A stretch of 64,000 nt of DNA from Isochrysis galbana. Taxonomy: Eukaryota > Haptophyta > Isochrysidales > Isochrysidaceae. The stretch covers positions 1,648,202 to 1,712,201 of the forward strand of contig CM030938.1 of assembly GCA_018136815.1 (NCBI GenBank), given 5' to 3'. The notes beneath the pieces were generated by a model. That model ran no database searches. It saw only the letters and a program-made list of their open reading frames with translations, and had not been told where the DNA came from. Positions 9,722 through 18,652 of the stretch are shown piece after piece. Both the position numbers and the translations under genes were made by a program. Within the stretch, counting starts at the first letter, position 1. Each line of letters opens with the position of its first letter.

Positions 9722-10893
9722 TTCACCGGGATCGTTTTCCCGTCAACCAGAAGCAGCAGCTTCCGAGGAAAGCTTCCGTCGAGAAACGAGCCTTGGCCCG
9801 CTGAAACATAAAGATGCCAGCGGGTCGAATAGGCCGCCTTGGACACGAATGTGCCTGCTTCGCCTTCGAGCTTCATGCGTTCTCGGTTGCCCTTCAAGAA
9901 GGTGAGCCCTACTTTTTCGATTGCCAGGATGATCGCGCTCAAGTTAATTTGGGCTGCTTGTGCCAGGCCTTCGGCCTCGATGACCAAGTGCGCCGCAACG
10001 TCTTGGAGGGCGTTATATAGCGCCTTGCGTGACGTGGAGCCTTTCTTGTTGATCTTTTCGTCGATGGAGTCCACTTGGACGCGGACCGAGATGTCGGTTT
10101 GGTTGATGCGGAGTGTGGTGATGTCGCCATAGCGTTCCTTAAATTGTTGCGCGCAGTCTTCGTTTACAGCGATATGCCATGGGCCGCGAATGGAGCGGGC
10201 CCAAAAGTCCGGCTCCGGGTCGACTCCTTCGAGCTCCAATAGGAGCTCTACAATTGCGGCGTAGACCGTGGCGTCTAGGAAGGTGTAGTCGCCCTCTTGG
10301 TGGAAGGACAGTTCGAAGTTTGCGTCTGAGTCCATGGCGCCTTGCTCCTCATCTGAGGGCGGCTCCTGAGTGGCAGGGGCGGACGGGAGTGGCGGGTCGG
10401 TGAGTGGGTCAGTGTGGGTGGTGGGCATGTCGGTGTAGTGTGCGCCCCAAGGCGCATTCAAGCAGTCTCTCATTTGTGAGGTCTTGTGCTGAGCAATTGG
10501 TGAGTCAATGTCCATGTGCGCTTTGTTGGTGGTGTTGGGGTTGTGCCCATAAGGGCCACCCGGTCTCGGGCCGCGCCGCCGAGGCAGCGCGGCCGTCGCC
10601 AGGGTGAGAGAGGCCTCTGCCATAAGGCATGCCTGATGGGTGTCTGTCTCTCTTGGGCTGGTGTTGGTGTGATGCTTGTTCCAGCCTGTGACCCACCATG
10701 GGGTGGGCCAGCATGGCTGTCTTCCTTGTTGTGGCCGGGGCCACGGGCCGTGCGGCGCGACCTGAGTCACGCTCACCTGCTCGGCCTCTGCTGGCGGACG
10801 CGGTCGCTTCGCCAGCGACAGCTCCATGGGTACTGGGGGGGCTCCCGCGGCGGGGGACCCGAAGGAGAGGTGGGGAGCGGCGGCGCGCTCCAT
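9703..10893 (-). CDS. MERA-family transposon ORF (ORF1-like)
   Basis: 396 residues from the ATG at 10893 (an upstream ATG is at 10902). The N-terminal 130 residues are Pro/Arg-rich (KRPRPPAEAEQ; MDIDSP). An acidic linker follows (PPSDEEQGAMDSDANFE), then a folded-looking C-terminal half: LDATVYAAIVELLLELEG, WHIAVNEDCAQQFKERYG, TLRINQTDISVRVQVDSIDE, then a helical region and a beta-rich end (KLLLLVDGKTIPVNYAVRA). Its stop overlaps the end of the RT fragment on the other strand. By position it could be a LINE ORF1 or gag-like nucleic-acid-binding protein. I recognise no named domain. The frame is intact, so the insertion may be recent. Confidence 0.5.
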   Translation of the reverse strand: MERAAAPHLSFGSPAAGAPPVPMELSLAKRPRPPAEAEQVSVTQVAPHGPWPRPQQGRQPCWPTPWWVTGWNKHHTNTSPRETDTHQACLMAEASLTLATAALPRRRGPRPGGPYGHNPNTTNKAHMDIDSPIAQHKTSQMRDCLNAPWGAHYTDMPTTHTDPLTDPPLPSAPATQEPPSDEEQGAMDSDANFELSFHQEGDYTFLDATVYAAIVELLLELEGVDPEPDFWARSIRGPWHIAVNEDCAQQFKERYGDITTLRINQTDISVRVQVDSIDEKINKKGSTSRKALYNALQDVAAHLVIEAEGLAQAAQINLSAIILAIEKVGLTFLKGNRERMKLEGEAGTFVSKAAYSTRWHLYVSAGQGSFLDGSFPRKLLLLVDGKTIPVNYAVRA

Positions 10894-10902
10894 GGCGACC
10901 AA

Positions 10903-11619
10903 CTATAAAGTTAGTTCTGTAGTTGGAAGAGGGAGTGGGAGAGGGATTCAAGTATTGGAAGAGGGCCCAAAGGGCATTGAGTTGTAGGTAGTTGTGGCCC
11001 ACAAGAGTGGGGTGAAAACGATAAGTGTATCAACATGGGTCTTGAGTTGAAATTTTTGGTGCTTGAAACACAAGGCGAGGGGGTTCGTGTTGTTTGGGTT
11101 GGTTGTAGTGTGAAGGGGGAGTGGGAGAGGGAGTCTAGTGTTGAAAGAGGGCCCAAGGCAGGGCACTGAGCTGTAGGTACTTGTGGCCCACAAGAGTGGG
11201 GTGAAGAAAACAAGTGTGTCAACAAGTTGGGAAACAGAGGCATGGGGCATGGGGTGCTCTCCAGGGAAGATTGATGGTTGTGAAGTGCCCTCCCATGATG
11301 GGTGCACTGATGGTAGAGGTTTCCACCATGGGGAGGGCAGCTCAGCTGCCCTCCCACATGAGGTGCTCTTGGGGTGGGAGGGTTTCCCACTGTTGGAGGG
11401 GGTCTCAAAGACCCCCTGCATGCTACGCAGAGCCATGGTGGCAACCTGTTCGGTGCCAGTGCTCGCCACCCCGCGCGCCTGCGCGGGTGTGGTTTGGATG
11501 GGTTGGATGGGCTCTGAGAGGGCTTTCTGACGAGCCGCCTCGGGCGGCATGGGGCGTCCCAGGTGGGGCGCGGTGGCGAGGGTCGCCTGGGGCTCGGGAG
11601 CGGTCGCGGCACGCTCCAT
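10903..11619 (-). pseudogene. MERA-family fragment with 188-bp internal duplication
   Basis: The frame starts MERAATAPEPQATLATAP at 11619, homologous to the frame at 9488. Downstream it is an internal duplication: two about 188-bp units (from about 10926 and about 11114) share GTGGGAGAGGG, AGAGGGCCCAA and TTGTGGCCCACAAGAGTGGG. The translation of the repeats (FTPLLWAT...) has no domain. It reads as a non-autonomous derivative. Confidence 0.5.
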
Positions 11620-11642
11620 AGTTCAAACTATAACAATAGTTT

Positions 11643-12842
11643 TTTGACCCCCATACCAAAATAAACTACAATCGATGGTCGATGGTCGATGGTCGATAGT
11701 CCACTTGCGACAGTAGACGGACGACGGAACGCGACCTTGCACACGTCGTTCGGCATTGGAACGATACGATCGCCACAATGGGCGCAAGGGAACCTTTACT
11801 AATCAGGAGAGGTGTGGGTGTGGGTGTGGGTGTTGTTGGCCTATCACTATCACCTTGCATCTTTCATGAGAGTCAGAGGAGGACGGATGCTACCTACAAT
11901 AACGTATTTTTACTTTTTGCGGTATGCATATTTTTTACATACTTGGGCACATTTTGTACATATTTCGACATATATTTTTACGACATATTTGGTATTTGGG
12001 CATTTGGGCACGATTTTGTACATATTAATATTATTACCAAGGCCTAGCGCTGGCGCGGCGGATTCTGCTCATTCAGTGTCTTGGCTGGCCCGGCCGGACA
12101 CTGGGCCGATGGCGAAAAAAGCCTTCGCAACGCGCAGCGCGCCCGGGCGGCTAGTGGTCTAGTGGTCATGCTGCTCGATCCGTCACTCTTTCTCTCTCTC
12201 TCTCTCAAGTTTGTGCCATTGTGCCCCAAATGAGACATGCCACTTGCCACGAACAAGCACGAGCTTGTTTCGACACCACCATGGGGTAGGGGTAGGGGGT
12301 AGGGGGGCGGGGGTGAAAGGGTGAAAGTGAAAGAAGCTGAACCTCAAGTTTCAAGTTTCACCTTCGCTGATCTCTGACCTCTGTGAAGATGAACTCTTTG
12401 GGTTTTTTGCTGTGAATGCCGAGCCGTCGCCAACGGCCGCCGATGGGGTGAGAGAGAGCCCGCGAGCTCGGGACGGCACTCTCTACTTTCTACGCGCGTC
12501 CGCGCCCGCCGCCCTGGCGCGGCGCCTCGTGGGTGGTGCTCCCTCCCTCCCTCCTTCTCCCCTCCATTCATTCTGCTCCCTTGGTCTTTTGTTAATGCTC
12601 CCGAACCCCTACTCTTGTGGAAATGGAGGCAGAAATCATCTGCATTCATTATGTGCCCTTGGTCTCTTGTACATGTTCCCGACCCGATCCTCTCGGGGAA
12701 ATGGAGGCTGAAATCATAGAAGAAGCAGCCTCTCTCCTTCTTTTCGATAGAGTGTCTAGCGGCTTTCTCTTTCCCGTCTTTCTCCCTTCTCGCTGATTTC
12801 GCTCTATTCTTGTCTGCCTTCCCCTTCTTCACGATGGGAAAA
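11643..12842. other. Intergenic, simple repeats
   Basis: No gene recognised. Three tandem GATGGTC units lie near 11675 and a GTGTGGGTGTGG run near 11812. A poly-AT-rich stretch (11900-12030) has ACATATTT-like repeats, and a (CTCT) run lies near 12190. Near 12590-12720 two copies of a segment with CTTTTGTTAATGCTCCCGAA / CTCTTGTACATGTTCCCGAC and GGGAAATGGAGGCTGAAATCAT form an imperfect direct repeat of about 75 bp. Confidence 0.5.
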
Positions 12843-13426
12843 GAAGAGAGTGTCAGCAGGAGGGGGGAGGTCTAAGGGAAAGAAGAGAAATGGGAGGAGA
12901 GGGAAAGGGAGGGGGGAAGGAGGAGAGGGACAGAAGGAAGGGAGCGTCGCGAGGAGGAGGGAGGAGAGAGAGAGAGAGTTTGAGATGAAGGGATCAACGA
13001 GAGAGGGGGAGAGAAAGAAGAGAGAGAGGGAGAGGGAGAGGGAGAGGGAGAGGGAGAGGGAGAGGGAGAGGGAGAGGGAAAGAGAGAGAGAGAGAGAGGG
13101 AGGGAGAGAGACGGAGAGAGAGAGGGAGGGAGGGAGGGAGAGAGAGAGAGAGAGACCCCTTCCTCTCTCACCTAGAGAGAGAGAGAGCCGCCACCACTTC
13201 TTTCTTCCCTCGCTCTCTCTTCCTCCGCCTCGCTCCACTTCTTCCCCCTGTCGCCAGCCACCAAGCCGTTCCCGCGCCACCCCTTACCTTCCCCCCCCTC
13301 CCCTCCCCGGCCGTCCACGCAGCAGACACACACCCCTCGTCTCACAGCAACCTTTCCCTCCTCCATCCGCTGTCCCCTCCCTTCCCCTCTCTCTCCTCCC
13401 CTTCCCCCCCCCTCTCTGTGCCCTCG
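12843..13426. repeat. GA then CT tract upstream of the ArfGAP gene
   Basis: Purine-rich from about 12850 to 13155, including a GAGAGG hexamer array at 13020-13080, then pyrimidine-rich to the start codon at 13427. The centre (GAGAGAGAGACCCCTTCCTCTCTC) can pair with itself. The same GA-to-CT order precedes the ion-channel gene at 47695. It is probably the promoter and 5' UTR region of the ArfGAP gene. Confidence 0.7.
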
Positions 13427-15556
13427 ATGGCGAGTGTCTCTGCACTACTCACCTCTGGCCAGGGGCGACCAGACCCAGACGCAGAGGTGCCGCCGCACAT
13501 CAGAGACGAGATCTTCGCAGAGCTCAAGAAGCGCGCGAGCGAGAGGGTGAGCCAGCCAGCGAGCACACACAGAGACCAGAGAGAAGCCAACAGAAAGAGA
13601 GGAGAGAGAGGGAAGGCTCGTGTGCGGCAAGCGACAACGCTCACCCCTCTGGTCTCTCTCATTTCCTGGTTCGCTCCCATCTCCTTTACGCACTCACTGT
13701 CCCCCTCCCTATCGCGTCCTCTTCTCCAGACCTGCTTCGACTGTCCCGCCAAGAACCCCACCTGGGCCTCTGTCACCTTCGGCACGCTGATGTGCCTCGA
13801 TTGCTCTGGCATGCACCGCCGGCTTGGCGTGCACGTCTCCTTCTGCCGTTCAGTCATGATGGACAAGTGGACATACCGCCAGATCTATCGTGCCGCGCTT
13901 GGCGGCAATGCTCGCGCGCGAGAGCACTGGAAGCGCTGTGGCATTGATCCTTACGAGAAGATCGAGTCCAAGTACTCCTCGAACACTGCACATCAGTACA
14001 AGCGGCTTCTCGAGAAAGACGTGGCGGACGCGTGCGCGCGCGGCCTGTCGGCGCTCCCCATTGGCGGCGGCTCGGCGGCAGCCAAGCCGGCGGTCCCCGA
14101 GTCGACCGATCCCTTCGCAGCCTACCTCAACGGAATTGCGCAACCGGCCCCCACCCGCTCCAACTCCGAGCCGCAAAAGTCGCTAACATGCCCAGCGGTC
14201 CCAGCCGTCGCCAAGGTCCCAACTGCCGGAACGCAGCTTGTTGGCAACGGTGCGATGCCGCAGCCAGCGTCTCCTTCATCAATGCCGTCCGTACTCGATG
14301 CCTCCAACCGTTCACCGCTGCCCACCGCTTTCTCTAAGCCAGCCGCGAGAAAGCCGACCGGATTAGGCGCGAGAAAGGTAGCAGCACCGAGCACCCCTGC
14401 CGCGCCCCTCGAACCGGCGAGCGAGCTTGCTGTGACCACTGCCTCGCCCGCGATGGCGGAGCCAGCGGTTGTGGAGACGCCAAAGCCAGCCGCTCCGAAA
14501 CAGCCATACCGGCCTATCGCGCCGCTGCCGGTGATGCAGGCGGTCTCTACTCCGGGGAACGCCTCCGCCTCGGCCGTCAGTAGTGCGTGGGATGAGCTCG
14601 AGGCAGCCGTTGACAAGCCCACCCGACCCACCCCTGGCAGCTCGCTCTTTCTCAGCGGTCGCGGTCCGACCTCAACTTCGGCATGTACACCGCCTTCCAA
14701 GCAGGCGCCGGCTGCACGCCATGCCCCCGCCGCCGCTCTGTCGCCCTCCGCCAACACTTCTTCGCCCCTCGCCACTACTTCAGTGCCAACTGCTAAGCAG
14801 GCTCCCTCTGCGCCCTTCAACCCGCTCGGGGACGGTGTGGGCACGAGCCCATTCTCTGGCAGCTACTCCAAGCCAGCCGCTAAGGCTGCGGGGATGCAAG
14901 CCAAACGGCTGGGCGCGAGCCGGGTGGCGTCCACACAGCCTATCAGTTTTGACGACTTCAGCTTTGACAACCCTCGGACCAGCGATGGCAGCTTGTCCCC
15001 TGCTCCGAAGACCGAGGACGGTGGATGGGGATGGGGCAACGCCTTGGACGACGAGCCACCGCCCGTCGCCGTTGAGCCGCCGCGGACGGTGGACCCCTGG
15101 GACACGCCGGCCACTCGATCGTCCCTGTTTGCGTATGAAGCGCCGTCGCTGCACGCTGCCGCTGCCCCATCGCCCCTGGCTGCCAATCCCGAACCGCCCA
15201 AGCCTGAGCCGCCCCAACCCCCGCAAACATGGGGCGGGATGACATTCGGCGAGGAAAACAATGCTGCTGCTGACGGCTATTGCGCGCGGAGCAAATACCC
15301 TGGGGCAACCGCACTCTCATCTGCCGACTTTGCACCTCCCACCAGTACGTCCTCCGCAACGGATCAGTCAGATGACGCCATACTCGATCGCGAGGTGTGG
15401 CTCGAGCGCTTTGCTGGGGCAACCGCCATTGGCAGCGCGGACCTGCGCGCGGAGCAGGCTGCTCAGATTGGTCTGGCGCGTAAGCTCGCCGAGACCGGAC
15501 TCGGCGCCGCAGCGGGAGCCGGACGAAAGATTGGGGGTTGGCTAGGTAGAGCGTGA
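13427..15556 (+). CDS. ADP-ribosylation factor GTPase-activating protein, GLO3 (ArfGAP2/3) type
   Basis: Spliced CDS 13427-13546 and 13730-15556, 648 residues. ArfGAP zinc finger: C42-x2-C45-x16-C62-x2-C65 in [20 protein letters not shown], followed by [18 protein letters not shown], which carries the catalytic arginine (R70 in HRRLG). [11 protein letters not shown] and GVHVSF are hallmarks of the ArfGAP2/3 (Glo3) branch. A long Pro/Ala/Ser-rich middle follows, and near the C terminus are two Glo3-type motifs, [10 protein letters not shown] and [10 protein letters not shown], then an amphipathic helix ([12 protein letters not shown]). By family it stimulates GTP hydrolysis on Arf1 at the Golgi and works with the COPI coat. 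The 183-nt intron is a multiple of three without a stop, so retention would add 61 residues just before the finger. The start follows a CT tract. Confidence 0.9.
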   Translation: MASVSALLTSGQGRPDPDAEVPPHIRDEIFAELKKRASERVSQPASTHRDQREANRKRGERGKARVRQATTLTPLVSLISWFAPISFTHSLSPSLSRPLLQTCFDCPAKNPTWASVTFGTLMCLDCSGMHRRLGVHVSFCRSVMMDKWTYRQIYRAALGGNARAREHWKRCGIDPYEKIESKYSSNTAHQYKRLLEKDVADACARGLSALPIGGGSAAAKPAVPESTDPFAAYLNGIAQPAPTRSNSEPQKSLTCPAVPAVAKVPTAGTQLVGNGAMPQPASPSSMPSVLDASNRSPLPTAFSKPAARKPTGLGARKVAAPSTPAAPLEPASELAVTTASPAMAEPAVVETPKPAAPKQPYRPIAPLPVMQAVSTPGNASASAVSSAWDELEAAVDKPTRPTPGSSLFLSGRGPTSTSACTPPSKQAPAARHAPAAALSPSANTSSPLATTSVPTAKQAPSAPFNPLGDGVGTSPFSGSYSKPAAKAAGMQAKRLGASRVASTQPISFDDFSFDNPRTSDGSLSPAPKTEDGGWGWGNALDDEPPPVAVEPPRTVDPWDTPATRSSLFAYEAPSLHAAAAPSPLAANPEPPKPEPPQPPQTWGGMTFGEENNAAADGYCARSKYPGATALSSADFAPPTSTSSATDQSDDAILDREVWLERFAGATAIGSADLRAEQAAQIGLARKLAETGLGAAAGAGRKIGGWLGRA

Positions 15557-16862
15557 ACCGTGTGGTGGTCGAGGGTAGCGGCTCGCTTCGCCTTACCTCG
15601 ACTCGCCAATTGCACCGGCGCGAAGGGGCGGCGGTGCAGGCGATGCAATTCGTGAGTCACCAATAATATTCGGAGCAATCGGCTATGAGATCAAGGGCCA
15701 GGCTCGAAAGGGCCCGCTGAATCAGAGCATTCGGCGCGCTTTCCCGACTCTTATTGAGCATCTGGCTCGAGAGGGCCCGCTCGGCACCGTTGCGGCCATG
15801 CTGACGAATTTGCCAACCACCATCCCAGCAGCGCGCATCATTTTGTTGTTCATCTTGTCAGGACAACAACGTTCGCCAGGTCCATCAGCTTCTTAGATAG
15901 GGTGCAGTCGTGGGTAATGCACTCATGAACTCGCTGGATAGGGACGGCGGCGAGTTTCACACGTACGCCCCGATGCGTTGGCGTTTTGGCGCGTCGCCCA
16001 CCGCCGTCGTGCCATGTCTTTGAAGCGTTATGCTGTGCGCTGTGTGGCTTGCTTGCTTGTTGTAGCCTACTTGGCGGTGTGAGCCCGTATCCATCGAATG
16101 CGCAGAACACTGACTACTAGAGTATGAGTATGCTGAGGCTACCATCAGCAGCCATGCGAGGGGGAAAATCTGATGATTCGGGGCTTTCACCTCCTACGGA
16201 CTAGGCTTGCCTCCTCGTCCCGACACAGCCCTTTTTCCCTTTCGCTCCACCTTCCCTTCTCTCATCATTGCCCTGCCCCTGCTCGCTATCTGCTTACGCA
16301 ACGCACCGGCTATGCCCACAAGAGTAACGTTCTATTTGCGACATATCAGTTATAAGATTTACGTACACGTGCAGTACACGTGTTCATGGACAGTGGTGCC
16401 ACTCTTATGCATGTTGTACGGCTCCTCATCATCTTGCTCTAGTCCTAGTTGGGCTACCCGCCACTCGTATTTTCATTAGTGCTTTCCGACAAAGGGTGGC
16501 CAGCCTTTTGAGTGGGTCCATCTTTCGTCCTATGTGCACGCCGATTGCGATTGCAATGTAAGCTTCCGCTGCATCACGCGTTCTCATAGATATGGCATGC
16601 CGTCGGGACCCCACACACACTGAGATCTGAAACGAAGCGCAATCAAGATCAAGAGATGCAACAACAAATTTGTCGCACGTGCAGCGAGCAATCCCACCCG
16701 TCCATCGGCAATGTTGTTTCACGTTCCGAAGTAGAAGAATAGCATTTCTCCCCATTAGCCCGTCGGCCATCGGCGGCGAACACATAGCGCAGCGGCTTGA
16801 TGCGAATCGCCCGAGGCGGGCAAACCTCTTTGCGCATTGCCCTAGCTCCTACGAGCAAAATG
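15557..16862. other. Intergenic between convergent genes
   Basis: No gene recognised. A GGCTCGAAAGGGCCCGCT-type motif occurs twice (about 15691 and 15765), and an ACACGTG direct repeat lies near 16360-16380. This is the shared 3' flank of the ArfGAP and the minus-strand esterase. Confidence 0.5.
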
Positions 16863-18062
16863 CTAAAGCATGGTTCGCAGATTTTTTAGCGTGCCATTGC
16901 AGTCGGGGCACGCTAGCAAGCGCAAAATTATTCCGTCGGCGTCGGCATCGGGTATTTGAAGCGGGTGGGCTGCGAAAAAATCGAGGACAAGTCCAGCGTA
17001 GGCGAAAGGCCGGGTCAGGTGGAGAGGCCAGGTATGACCCCACTTGCCAGTGCACTGTACAATGCTGTGGGCGCCGCAAGCCCCTCGGGGCATGTTACAC
17101 TGGAAGCCGCGGATCCCATCAAATCGTGTCGGAAACGGCATGTTAGGGCCGGTGCAGCCTGCGGCGACAGCAAATGCGCCGAGTATGTACGGCACCTCAG
17201 TGTAGAAAAAGTGGTCGTTGGAGACGCTGGAGCCCGGTGGCCCGCCGCCTAGCCCATTGGATGCATTTGCGGGCACGGTATCATCGTCATATCCGTGCAC
17301 CTCCAACAAAGAGATGGGTACACGCGGCAGCTTGTTGAATCCGTATATCCTGGAGCCGGCAATGGGCGCGACCGATCCGACTACGTCACCAAAATCGAGG
17401 GCAATTTGATAGGTCATCATCCCTCCAGCAGAGATGCCAGTGGCATGGATGCGGTTGAGGTCGATGCAAAGGCTCCTCAACGTCCGCGCTAGCAGCGCAC
17501 GGATGAAGGCCCGGTCGTCCATGCAAGAAGCGAAGTTACAGCCCATCACGTAGTCACATCCTCGCATCGTGCGGATGCACGAGTCAAAGCAGGCATATTG
17601 TTCAAGCCAGTCTTCGCGAGGTATTCGGCATGTCCGACCAAGGGGCCCAAGGTTGCGGTTGAGGCCGTTCCCGTCGACGTTCCATCCATAGGAGTCACCT
17701 GACCACTCGTCTCCTGAGCCACGTGGGTAGAGGGTGACCACGTTTCGTCTTTCAAAGTTGATGTACGCAGGCAGGAGGTCCTCGTTCAGCTCGCCTGTGT
17801 CCGTGTCGAAGAATCCATGGAACACAAGAACGAGTGACGCTGGGTTGGTCTCATTGTAGACTGCGGGCAAGTTGAGATCGTACTTGCGCCTTACCACACC
17901 GAAAAGCCCTGCTTGGTCGCGCACAAAGATGTGGCCCGCCAGCGGCTCCCTGCCCGGCCTCGTGGGGGGTGGAAGGCCGCAGCCTGGGGACCGGCGCTGG
18001 GCGGCTATGAGTGTGGCACAAAAGAGTTTGAAGAAAGTGAAGGCCGTGGGACAGCTGCCCAT
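16863..18062 (-). CDS. Secreted esterase, PHB depolymerase/feruloyl esterase-like alpha/beta hydrolase
   Basis: 399 residues from the ATG at 18062. I reject the upstream in-frame extension, which is Arg-Glu low complexity. Residues 1-21 form a signal peptide (CPTAFTFFKLFCATLIAAQ). The order of motifs fits the Esterase_phd/LpqC-like family: LVLVFHGF (oxyanion side, about 77-84), nucleophile S211 in GISAGGMM, acid D259-D261 in LLEVHGYDDDTVP, and base H343 in GKWGHTWP. About a dozen cysteines (FDSCIRTMRGCD, GCNFASC, CPDCNG) suggest disulfides and an extracellular or lumenal location. Expected reaction: hydrolysis of an ester in a polymer or hydroxycinnamate ester; the substrate cannot be deduced. 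No intron is needed. The gene is divergent from the membrane protein at 18653. Confidence 0.8.
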   Translation of the reverse strand: MGSCPTAFTFFKLFCATLIAAQRRSPGCGLPPPTRPGREPLAGHIFVRDQAGLFGVVRRKYDLNLPAVYNETNPASLVLVFHGFFDTDTGELNEDLLPAYINFERRNVVTLYPRGSGDEWSGDSYGWNVDGNGLNRNLGPLGRTCRIPREDWLEQYACFDSCIRTMRGCDYVMGCNFASCMDDRAFIRALLARTLRSLCIDLNRIHATGISAGGMMTYQIALDFGDVVGSVAPIAGSRIYGFNKLPRVPISLLEVHGYDDDTVPANASNGLGGGPPGSSVSNDHFFYTEVPYILGAFAVAAGCTGPNMPFPTRFDGIRGFQCNMPRGACGAHSIVQCTGKWGHTWPLHLTRPFAYAGLVLDFFAAHPLQIPDADADGIILRLLACPDCNGTLKNLRTML

Positions 18063-18652
18063 CGTGCCTGAGATGGACCAGCAGTGTGCCCCCCTCGCTC
18101 CTTCGCCCGCACTCTCTCCCTCCAAACAGCACTGTTCGCCCTCTGCCCCTTCCCACCTCTCTCTCTCGCGCGCTCGCCCTCTCTCCCTCTCTCCTCGCTC
18201 ACGCTCTCGCTCGGCTACAGGAGTCTGCCGCAGCTGCCTCGTCCCCCTTCGCCCCTCCCGCCTCCCACCGCGACCAGCTCCCTCGAGCTCACTCACTACC
18301 TCTCTCTGCACCTTTCTCACACCTCCCCCACCCCCCGCTCCCCCTCTCTTCCCTCTCTTCCCTCTCTACCCTCCTCCTTCCCCCCACTCTCCCGCCCTTC
18401 GCTCCCGTCCACGCACAGCACAGCGAGAAGGAAGCGGGAGTACCAGATGAGTTTTTTTATTCTGTTTGACCGGACTAGAGTAGCAAGTATCTAGAGTAGA
18501 GTAGAGTAGAGAGTAGAGAGTAGAGAGTACCCCTACTCCCTAGATTAGTAGATTAGAGCTCTATTCTAGAGCTCTAGTCTAGACTAGAGCTCTAAAGTAA
18601 AAAGTAGAAGGGGACAGAGATTGTGCGTGTGTGGGGGAGGAGGGCCGGGGGG
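18063..18652. promoter_or_regulatory. Divergent intergenic region with CT tracts
   Basis: This 590-bp region separates two divergently transcribed genes and must hold both promoters. 18100-18400 is CT/CCT-rich on the plus strand. 18478-18530 holds repeated TAGAGTAGAG units and an AGAGAGTAGAGAGTAGAGAG array, followed by the perfect palindrome at 18567-18594. Confidence 0.5.
18567..18594. repeat. 28-bp perfect palindrome
   Basis: Each half is 14 bases (TAGAGCTCTAGTCT and its complement) with no spacer. It lies 58 bases upstream of the start codon at 18653 and downstream of related TTAGAGCTCTA half-copies. It could extrude as a cruciform or bind a dimeric factor. Confidence 0.85.

Larger units (their letters stand above)
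9465..11642. mobile_element. Composite MERA-family element with inverted ends
   Basis: The ends are perfect 18-bp inverted repeats (AAACTATTGTTATAGTTT at 9465-9482; its complement at 11625-11642). Just inside each end, an open frame starts with ATG GAG CG- and then shared Ala/Pro-rich codons (9488 plus; 11619 minus), so the homology extends well past the short repeat. A third family start (MVAMERAAAP, minus, ATG 10893) lies inside. The interval therefore contains three family 5' ends, two pointing left and one right. I read it as nested or rearranged copies rather than one intact transposon. Confidence 0.6.

Noticed and set aside
12850..13947. 365-codon plus-strand frame upstream of and overlapping the ArfGAP start
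   Set aside because: Arg-Glu repeat from the GA tract, continuing out of frame through ArfGAP exon 1. The ArfGAP frame carries the recognisable domain.
18063..18320. 86-residue N-terminal extension of the esterase
   Set aside because: Arg-Glu low complexity from the CT tract. The ATG at 18062 begins a proper signal peptide.
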